Shown: positions 56,297 to 64,000 of the stretch, one piece after another
Numbering within the stretch: position 1 is the stretch's first letter
Layout: each line of letters begins with the position of its first letter
Source of the DNA: Paroedura picta
Taxonomy: Eukaryota; Chordata; Lepidosauria; Squamata; Gekkonidae
DNA length: 64,000 nt
NCBI RefSeq assembly: GCF_049243985.1
Contig: NC_135386.1
Location: forward strand, 18,692,202 to 18,756,201
Direction of reading: 5' to 3'
Made by a program: the position numbers and the translations under genes
The notes under the pieces: model-generated
What the model saw: the letters and a program-made list of their open reading frames with translations, nothing else
Database searches by the model: none
What the model was told of the DNA's origin: nothing

Positions 56297-59200
56297 CTGA
56301 ATGGAGGAGGAGGAGGACACGTTAGAGCCCAGTGGCCTCGCAACAAGACCTGAGCCCAGCCTAGTCATCAAGGCAGGGCTGCAAATGCTGGGAGGAAAGA
56401 AGAAAATAAAAGGACTGCACCGGACACCGGAAATAAAAAATGAGGCCGAGGGTACAAAATGTGGTAAAATTACAGATACTCCTGATGAAACCTGAGGGTG
56501 GAATGCCTATGGAATTTGCGGGGATTTTAACTGAGTAATAAAATAGAGTTTTGGCCTTGGCTTCATTTTTTATCTTGTGAGATTTCTTTTAATCCTGCCT
56601 CTGCCATCAACATGGCTTTTGGGGGAGCTACCAAAACGAACAGAACAGCACCCAGAAGCAGAGAGCCAGAGCTGCTGACAACAGAAGATGGACCGCCCTG
56701 TGGGCTGGACCCCAATTCCGGTCTCACAGCAGTGTCTGCACCACTTCTGGCTTCCCTGGCAGCCCTTTTGACACAAAACACACGGCAGCCATCCAGTCTA
56801 GGACGGGATCTGACTGTGCCCAAATCCTGAGTGTGCAGCCCATTAAGCCTTGCCCTTGGACAGAGTGGGGGCTCTTGACAATTAGGATTTTCTTTAGTGG
56901 AGGCTTTGAATCTGGAATTATGACTATTGCTACAAATTGTCGGGCGCTTCACATTTTAGGCTTCTTACGCCACCAGCCTTACAGGTCTTGCTGTAAACTC
57001 ATAATATGTGCTTATATTTTATTTAATCACTGGGTTGAAATGCATTTGGTCTGTGGGCATGCCATGCGCAGCCATGGAGACTGGAGATGCAATATTGCAC
57101 TGGCTCTGATGCTTATGTTTTAAGGTTGCTTTTAATCTTCTCAATGTGCACTAAATAAAGCATTTCTGTATTTGGTTGCTCAACTTTTGGGGTTCTGACT
57201 TGTTTTCTCCAGTTGGGTTTGTGTTTTGCATTTTCCCCAAACTAGAAAGGCCATTGCCCCCCAAGCCCGACTGCTGGGCTGGGGAAAGGGCTCTCCACCT
57301 ATGCAGTGCAGGTGGTGCCCCAGCAGGCCTTGTCCCCCCCCCCCGCCCGCCATCCCTCCCACGAGGCTCCTCCTCCCCTCCTCCTGCTTGGCTGCAGTGC
57401 AAGTGAGGCCTGCAAGAGGCACCTCCTCCCAGGCCCCACCTGCCTGTGCCAGGCAACTGCAAGCTGGAGGCGGGAGGAGAAGCAGGCCAAACCTGCTGTG
57501 GGCACGGCCTCGCTCCCTCCTCAGGCCTCTTCACAACCTCCCTGATGCTTTGGGGGAAGGGATGGGGGAAGGAAGCCACCTGGCACCAAGGCAAGCGGGA
57601 GAGGAATGAGACTGCCACTTCGCTCACAGCTGGAATGGGTGGAGGGACCCCACAGAGGAGCAAGAAAAGCACCTCTCCCCTCCCCCTCTTCATCATCACC
57701 CCCGAAGGACTGCACTAAAGCCACATCCATGTCAAGGTGCTCCTTGCAGCGGGAATACCTCAGCTTACTCCGGACTGTTTCTGCCTGCCCTGTGGGAAAG
57801 CCACAGACAAGCATGACAAGGAAGAGGGGATCCTGAACCAGCCATTTAAGGCCTCAGTTGAGCTGCTGCTTCTCTCTGCCAGGAGGGACCAGTGTAGGGC
57901 AGGAGGCACATGCCGAAGTGCAGCAGCCCAGGACCCACAACCTGCGGTCTCCTGTGATTTGCCCAAGACCAGGCCCGGCTGTTGCTGAAGCGGCCCCTGA
58001 CAGGCTTCCAAGTGGACAAGAGCTCTGCTATGGGGAGGAGGGGGTATTCCGTGGGGCAGTGCTCACCAGCCACCCCCAGAACACCTCCTCTGAAGTCCGG
58101 GCAAAGTGCTATGAACCAGAGTATCTACAAGCTCACCGTTGCCCTACTGAAAACAAGATGGCCAGTATTGGCAATACGAAGAACTCACCAGAAAACACAG
58201 GGAGGACCGAAGACTTATGCTGGGCAAAAGAGCCCTGATTAAGCTGCAGGGCTGTAACAACTACTCCACCCCACCCCACCCCGGCCTCTGCGCTTGCTCA
58301 CTGATGCGTCTTCCCCATTGTGGGCTCTAACCCCACGAACAGCCCCACGTAAGTAGACAGCCGTGAGGGCTTTGGCCGTGAATGCACAAGGTCCCACAAA
58401 GAAGTGGACACCCCACACCCCACTTGGCTAAACACAAGTCAAGACCACCGACTGTACGTACTTTAAGAAGTCGTGCAAGTAGTTCAACAGCAAGGCCAAG
58501 CTCTTCTCGTCAAGGGGTGTGTAGGCAAGCATCGCTCCGATCCGGACTGTAACGGCAGCAACAACCACTACTTTAAAGACGTCAAAATGAAGCATTTCCG
58601 TGACTCACAACAATCCTATATCAGTTTGCCAAGACAGCATTTCACGCTGGCTGCATGGGAGCTGCTGCTGGTTTTTTCAAGAGACTCAACTAATCCTGCC
58701 TAACACCTTTCTGAGCCCCCAAGGAACGCCTGGGACTTCCCTCTGGTTTCAGGCCCAGGGAGCATAAGATCCTGAACGCACTCACACACACCATGGAGCA
58801 TGGAGGTGGGTGGATACAGAAGATTCAGCTGATGCTGAAGTATCAGGGGACATGGAATCCTATCCTGCTGAACAGTCAGCATCTTGAATATGGATTCCGG
58901 AGGGTAGCCACGTTTGTCTGAAGCAACAGAACAGAGTTTGAATCCAGCGGCACCTTCTGAGCACCGAAGTGCAATTCTGGGTGTGAACCTGTGGGTGCAC
59001 CCTGCAAGCTTCTGCCCAGTTGCATCCATGTTGCAAGGAGGGCAATGCCCCACCACATCCATCAAGACGGGGGTAGTCAAACTGCACAACTCCAGATGTC
59101 CATGGACTACAGGCAGGGGCTCATGGGAACTGTAGTCCATGGACATCTGGAGGGCTGCAATTTGACTACCCCTGCATCAAGGGATCCAGGGAAGCAGAAA

Positions 59201-60576
59201 TTTCTGCTGGCATTTCAATGGGCCGCTCCGCACAAGACAGTATCCACAAAGACAGGTGCAAGAAGCAGCAGCCCTTGGGTCCCACAGGTACGTACCAAAT
59301 AAGCGGAGGAGGTGTGGGGCACCGTAGACCTGCGACATCGGTGCATCGGGATGATCTGCCAAGATCTCTGCGTACTGCGGCCTCTCAAACTTATACAGCA
59401 GCTGCGTGCCGAGCATTACGTTGAAGTATTCTTTGATGCCCGCGACAACTTCATTGACAGCATACTCCCTGGGGACACAAGGAAAAGCACATGCAGAAAG
59501 TTAGCCAGTGGTTTGGACAAGCCACATGGCAGCCGCCAGGACCAAGGAGGAAAGAATTCTACCGCGTCTGTCTTGCTCAGGGATATCCCCCCCCTGCCCC
59601 AGGACCCCCTCCTGACGGCACCCTTGAGCCATCCCCCCCTGGGGCTCTAACCCTAAGGTGGGCCTGCAAATCACCCCTCCTCTTCCTCCCCCTCACTTGT
59701 TATCGGTGTTGCCGCGAGACTTCTTGTAGTTTGCGTAGTCCTCTAAAATAGAGTCGACGTTCTTCTTGGCAGGAAGGTAGAAGAGCTGAAGGAGAGGACA
59801 ACGGATGCTTTGAGCCAACACAGAGGGAGGGAAATCAGCTATCCACCAGGCAACAGAAACTGGGGTTTAAACCCTGACCTTGGGACCAAGCCATCTGTGC
59901 CTTTGAAGCCCGGGCACCCAGAAAGGCAGGGGAAAAGGTGAGTCGCTTACAGCACCGAGCCCCTAATTTACCACTCCAAGACCACAAAGTCCCTTGTGCT
60001 GAAGCCATCCCTAGACTCCAGGGGACGGACAAGGGGCTCAGGGGAGTGGGAGCTGGGCAAGTCCAGGCCTTTGCTGCAGGTGAGCACAATATTTCCTGGC
60101 CCATTTCAGAGACCAGGCCCAATTTTCCATCGAAAGCTGCCTTGGATGGACTGAGAGACTGGGGGTAGAGGGGAGAGAAATGGCAAGCAGCCGTTGCCTG
60201 ACTTCTTAGCAGCTTCCAGTATGAATATCTGTCTGGAAAGGAAGGAGAGATCTCACTGCCTTTCCTGTCCCACTGGAAAAGCAAGGTGGAGAAGGCGGGC
60301 CCAACCCACGGGGTCCTGCTGTGGGGCTCCCCAGGGCTCTGCCCTGCACTCCATACTATTCTACACCTGCACAGCTACCAGCTTTCCTCTGGCAAGCACC
60401 CTGCTGAGATCCTGGCCTTGGGAATGACGCCTTCCCTTCCCAGGTTAAGGAGGCTGTTCAGCCAGGCAAGCCGCAGAGAGAAGTCCAGAGTGTTAAAGCT
60501 GCGCATCACGAGCAGGATGCTAATAGCACAGCACTCTCCCCTTTCCAGCACCAGGGGAAGAGAGCGGATGGCCTGG

Positions 60577-60621
<45 letters not shown>

Positions 60622-63600
60622 CAGAAGTGCCATCAGTTTCCGCTCCACAACCTCCTTGCCTGCCCAAACTGATTACTTTAAGGGGCCACTCTCTATAACT
60701 CAAAATACAGATGCGACCCACCAGAGGCAGCTTAATAAAGGTTTTACTGGCCCGCTGTTACCTGCTTCTGCCGGGTGATCAAATCCCAGTCATCTACCAG
60801 CCACGGTTTCAGCTCCTCTGGTATTTTCACCTTCACTTCCACTCTGTTCATAAAGGTTTCTTCCTGAATAGTCAAGGGGAGGCAAGTCAGACACCTCGCA
60901 GGTGGGCACTTCTGGCTTCACAGAGCCCGTCCTTGGCTTCTGGACCCAGAAAATGAGGCGCCCCATCTCCCTCTATCTATGGGGGGGGGGGAACTAGAAG
61001 GGCAAAAGCCTCCCCACTGCCTGCTTGGAAGAGGCCCAAGGAAAGAAGGCGGCCCCACCTGGCCTTGCAGCTATTGGGCGAGGGAAGAGGCACGCGGCTC
61101 CGTGGCCGCAGCAGCACCAGCGGCCTAGCCAGGACCTTTGGGAAGGACGAGGGGAAATGACGCCTCTCCCAGGGCCTCCCGCCCAATTTCCAACGGCTGG
61201 CTCACTGCCAACTCAGCCACACAACCACAGCTCAGAGCCGGGGCTCCCAGCCGGAGAGTGTGGCAGACTTATTTCAAGAGGTGTATGAATTCATCCAGGC
61301 TGGGCATGCCTGTGCCACTCCTCCCAGGGCCTTGCCGCCTCCGTGGCAGCTGTGCCCCTCTAGCTCTGCAATGGGCTTCATTGTTGCAGGAGGACTGCTT
61401 GTTAATTCTGAGTATTTCCATGTCACCCCTTCAGGGCCCTGCCCGAGGCAGCTGACAGAACCACACTATTAAAACAGGAGCAAGCCGTCCAAACGATGGT
61501 AAGTCAAAAACCCCTAATTAAAAGCCTGCCTATAAAAGGGAAAAAAGCAGGTACAGGGCAAACCTCCAGGGGGTTTGTGCCACTCCCAATGCCAGTGTGA
61601 GGAGGTGGTTTTACGAGTGCCGGCTTCTGATCTGGAGGAGCTGGTTTGGGTTCCCCCTCCGGCTCCTCCCCCTCCCCATGGAGCTTGGGCCAGGCCATGC
61701 TCTCAAACGCTCTCAGCCCCACCCCCCGGGGCTATTACAAACACCTGCCTTCAGTTGGGCCTTATCTGTGACCTCACTACACCCTAGTCTCTGGCGTTAT
61801 TACTCTTCAGGTGTAATAAAGCTTCTGAGTGATATTGGAGCTTATGCTTGCTCTGTGCTCTTAGTTTTAATCCTTGTCCTTTGTGTGACCCTGTTTAACC
61901 CACCCTGTGCCACAGGAAAACTAGCCAAGGACCTCTGAGCCTGTTTTAAATTAAGTTAGCTACACACAAGTGGCAGCTATTAGATTCTGATACCTGTGGG
62001 CTCCTATAAGAGCCAACTCACCGCTGAAAAACAGAGCTAAAATCAAAATAAATGAGGAGGGAATGTAAGCTCCTTAGGCATCCAAGTGGATCCCCAAAAG
62101 TACAGACCAACTCCTTGCTGGGTTAGGAAGGGGGCCGTTCCAGGCAGCTACACCAGGAATTCCAAATGCTACAAATATCGGAAAGGTTCATTCTACTGCG
62201 TCAAGTTCCTGGACTGTCTACACTGGCAGGGAGGAATTGTGATAAAATTCCTGCTAAGGCTTCAGGGTGTCTGAAATCTTGGACTCCTGGAGACGGCATC
62301 AGAATGAGTCATTCCCTTCCGTTCCACAACAGACCATCCATTTGCCATGGAGGTTCCGGGCCAGAGGTGGGACTGTCTTTTATAGGGCTGATTGGCAACA
62401 GTAGCTTCGGACATCACGTTTTCCCCTGTGAAATTGTGATTGCTTCTATTCAGATGTATAACAGCATGTTTTTAGTAATATGTAAACCACCCTGAGTTTT
62501 TGGGAAGGGCGGTATAAAATATAATAAAGAGATGGGGGTTTGTGCGGGATTGGCAAAATCAGCGTGTCATTCTCAGTTCCATTTGCCATAAATATCTGGA
62601 CTTGTGTTATTTTCCCTGGTCTTTGATTTTCAGCCCTCAGCAGAAAGTGAGTCTGCAGAAAGTGAGGGAGGGCTTGAGGTCTCCTTTGACTTCTTGTTAG
62701 TGCCAGAAACTCTGAGCATGCTGAAGAACCTGCCACAGCCCAGGTCAGGTGCATTTCGCTTACCTAGCTCAACAGTATTGCTTTGCATTGAGCCGTTGTT
62801 GCTCTTTGCTCCTTTCCCTGTATTTTGCCCTTTTCTGCCCCACCCCTTTTACAATAAGCTTTTGCTTTTGGCTTCTCTCGGTCTGACCCATTTCTCTGGG
62901 GTGGGTTATAAGGCATTTTCTAGGGCTTCTATCCTGGCACTTGGCTACTGCTCTAGTCCTGTCCTGGAAGCGTGCCTTCTTAGTGGGTCAATCCAGGTGT
63001 CCTCAAGAGGTCCCAGAGTGGTGGCAGGTGGTTACCAGGGAGCCTTTGGTCTAAGGGAGTTGCCCAGGAAGGAAAATAACTATTTTCCTCTTCCTGCCAG
63101 TGCAGTAAATTGCAAGAAACTCTTTCGTTCCAAGCATTTGGAATGTAATTTCCCCAAACACAAGTAGAGATTGTTATGATTAAGACATCGCAGTAGCTTC
63201 CTGTCATGATGTGCTTTCTCTATTAATACTAATAGCCCAACTAATATCAAGTGGGGGGGGGGCACCAAAATCTTTGCCATCCGAGAAGGTTTCCAGACTC
63301 AAATAGCTTGGGAACCGCTGGCTCAGAGATCTCAGGGAAGTATGAGGCGATCAACTTTCCCCAGACAGCCGGGAAGTTCTTTTGGCCGACTGCTACGCAC
63401 GTAGCCGCTTTGTGATTTCATCAAGGGGCTGGGGTGGACTAGGCCCTTCTCCCCCCACGGGCACTTTGCTTTTCACACTCACAAGGGTAGCAGTTACAAC
63501 AGGACAAGACCGAGAGGCTCAGCGAGGCAAATGCTTACGCTTTCGACGGTGGGATCGACACGAGCCCGTTTCTTCCTGGGAGGCTGAGGGTTCTCACTGG

Positions 63601-63627
63601 TACTGCTGCCTTCCCCGATCCCTGGAT
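56212..63627 (-). CDS. MORF4L1: MORF4L1 (MRG15), 3' part of the gene, six exons
   Basis: Chromatin reader subunit of the NuA4/TIP60 acetyltransferase and SIN3/HDAC complexes. The chromodomain that binds methylated H3K36 is encoded beyond the right edge of the window. Present here are the basic linker with [13 protein letters not shown] (nuclear localisation) and the entire MRG domain, corresponding to human residues about 118-323 of 323. The MRG sequence is nearly identical to human. Six exons join in phase with GT-AG ends and finish at [11 protein letters not shown] and TAA. No damage is seen. The introns and near-complete conservation argue for the true gene and not for a processed copy. 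It lies head-to-tail with UACA, about 4 kb upstream of it. Confidence 0.95.
56297..58461. other. MORF4L1 last intron, about 2.2 kb
   Basis: Unique DNA. An AT-rich segment at 56900-57180 ends with CACTAAATAAAGCATTTCTG on the plus strand, resembling the 3' end of a retroposed sequence, but no source gene was recognised. No exon seen. Confidence 0.5.
58462..58546 (-). CDS. MORF4L1: MORF4L1 exon: MRG domain
   Basis: Encodes [20 protein letters not shown] then LNYLHDFL plus two bases, identical to human. Acceptor GTTACAG, donor GTACGT. Confidence 0.96.
58900..59010 (+). repeat. GTCTGAAGC-type interspersed repeat
   Basis: Contains GTAGCCACGTTTGTCTGAAG, CAACAGAACAGAGTTTGAAT and CCAGCGGCACCTTCTGAGCA. 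Confidence 0.55.
59068..59174. mobile_element. Palindromic hAT-type MITE with 8-bp duplication
   Basis: Ends GGGGGTAGTCAAACTGC and TTTGACTACCCCTG; flanked by CATCAAGA (59060-59067) and CATCAAGG (59175-59182), a one-mismatch 8-bp duplication. In a MORF4L1 intron. Confidence 0.8.
59296..59468 (-). CDS. MORF4L1: MORF4L1 exon: MRG domain core
   Basis: Encodes [40 protein letters not shown] and [17 protein letters not shown], identical to human. Donor GTACGT, acceptor CCCCAG. The upstream intron includes a full palindromic hAT element copy at 59068-59174 (downstream of this exon in transcription). Confidence 0.96.
59697..59785 (-). CDS. MORF4L1: MORF4L1 exon: MRG domain
   Basis: Encodes [20 protein letters not shown] then KKSRGNTDN plus two bases of Lys, identical to human. 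Acceptor TCCTTCAG; donor GTGAGG. Confidence 0.96.
60194..60427 (+). repeat. L2-type LINE reverse-transcriptase fragment
   Basis: The plus-strand frame includes [20 protein letters not shown], like the GVPQGSxLSPLLFxIYM motif of L2/CR1 reverse transcriptase. In a MORF4L1 intron. Short and decayed. Confidence 0.5.
60579..60618 (+). repeat. (GT)n microsatellite
   Basis: About 20 GT units in the MORF4L1 intron preceding the 60762-60863 exon. Confidence 0.95.
60762..60863 (-). CDS. MORF4L1: MORF4L1 exon: start of MRG domain
   Basis: Encodes [20 protein letters not shown] then [14 protein letters not shown], identical to human. Acceptor TATTCAG, donor GTAACA. Phase 0 to 0. Confidence 0.96.
61590..61735 (+). 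repeat. Sauria-type SINE fragment
   Basis: Contains GTGCCGGCTTCTGATCTGGA and GGTTTGGGTTCCCCCTCC, a diverged head region. Truncated. Confidence 0.45.
62455..62530 (+). repeat. CR1/L2-type LINE 3' tail
   Basis: Contains TATGTAAACCACCCTGAGTT and GGGCGGTATAAAATATAATA, the LINE ending in its forward orientation. Confidence 0.6.
63539..63627 (-). CDS. MORF4L1: MORF4L1 exon: linker and nuclear localisation signal
   Basis: Encodes [20 protein letters not shown] then ARVDPTVES after two bases completing a split codon (human residues 118-146). GTAAGC donor; acceptor GTTTAG. The 5' neighbour exon is outside the window. Confidence 0.93.
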
Positions 63628-64000
63628 CTAAACACACAGACGTAACAATCACATCTGATCTTTTTAGCGGACAGCCAGCCATAATTTAAGGCACCGCCCT
63701 GTGCAGAACTGGAAATCCAGCTCAAGCCACACACAGCTCCCAACGTCTCACGAGCCCTTTTGCAGTAACCACTGGCACGCCTGGGATGGCGGCCTAATTT
63801 CCAAGCACTTGGCCTTGCTTGGAGTGGCTTGAAGGGCAGTTTTTGGGCCGAACTGTCCGGCCTGATTTAGAACATTCTGGGTCAACTAAAAAGTATGCCA
63901 CCAATAATGTAAATCAGATACTGCCAGTCTTAAAGAGTTTAAAAGAACACAGAAGGATTGTCAATTGTTGAAATGCCTCAAGGGGCATGACACGGCCGCC

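Larger units (their letters stand above)
60864..63538. other. MORF4L1 intron, about 2.7 kb
   Basis: It holds a SINE fragment and a LINE tail. A 187-codon plus-strand open frame at 62604-63167 has no recognised domain and no codon or splice support, so it is not called a gene. Confidence 0.6.

Noticed and set aside
62604-63167. A 187-codon plus-strand open frame in a MORF4L1 intron
   Set aside because: No domain, no promoter or poly(A) context, and cysteine/leucine-rich translation typical of unselected sequence.

Overview
The window looks like nuclear DNA from a squamate reptile (lizard or gecko). Two vertebrate genes with squamate-style introns lie on the minus strand. The surroundings carry Sauria-type tRNA SINEs, 5S-rRNA-derived SINE pieces, CR1/L2 LINE fragments and short palindromic hAT elements of the kind seen in lizards. 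No bacterial-style operons, tRNA or rRNA genes, or CRISPR arrays are present. I cannot name the species.

Main gene: UACA (uveal autoantigen with coiled-coil domains and ankyrin repeats, also called nucling), minus strand, ATG at 51382 to stop at 17443. I placed 19 coding exons whose phases join without a break. They encode about 1412 residues (human is about 1416): six ankyrin repeats, then a very long coiled coil held mostly in one 2.7-kb exon. The 3' UTR runs to a poly(A) signal near 15250. A CpG-rich promoter sits at 50.9-51.7 kb. A second CpG-rich block at 36.3-37.2 kb carries an alternative first exon matching the shorter mammalian N-terminus.

Second gene: the 3' part of MORF4L1 (MRG15), minus strand. 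Six exons between 63627 and 56212 encode the nuclear-localisation linker and the whole MRG domain. The chromodomain exons lie beyond the right edge. It ends about 4 kb upstream of UACA. In human the two genes are millions of bases apart on chromosome 15, so the adjacency is notable.

Layout: 1-15.2 kb is intergenic DNA downstream of UACA, with AT-rich homeobox-motif islands that resemble conserved regulatory elements, plus SINE and LINE debris. A perfect 194-bp inverted repeat at 13.0-13.4 kb carries hammerhead-ribozyme-like motifs. 15.2-51.4 kb is UACA. 51.7-55.5 kb is the gap between the genes. 55.5-64 kb is MORF4L1.

The oddest structures are three. First, a 2.9-kb array in a UACA intron (19.75-22.65 kb) is built from a 41-bp unit carrying CCAAT, TGAGTCA and GGAAGTG motifs, and a ~36-bp unit carrying a YY1-like core, with the first unit inverted at the far end. 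Second, a CpG-rich cluster of consecutive perfect or near-perfect hairpins at 41.70-42.12 kb includes four of exactly 49 bp. Third is the ribozyme-bearing palindrome. None of these encodes protein. Functional readings of them are inference.
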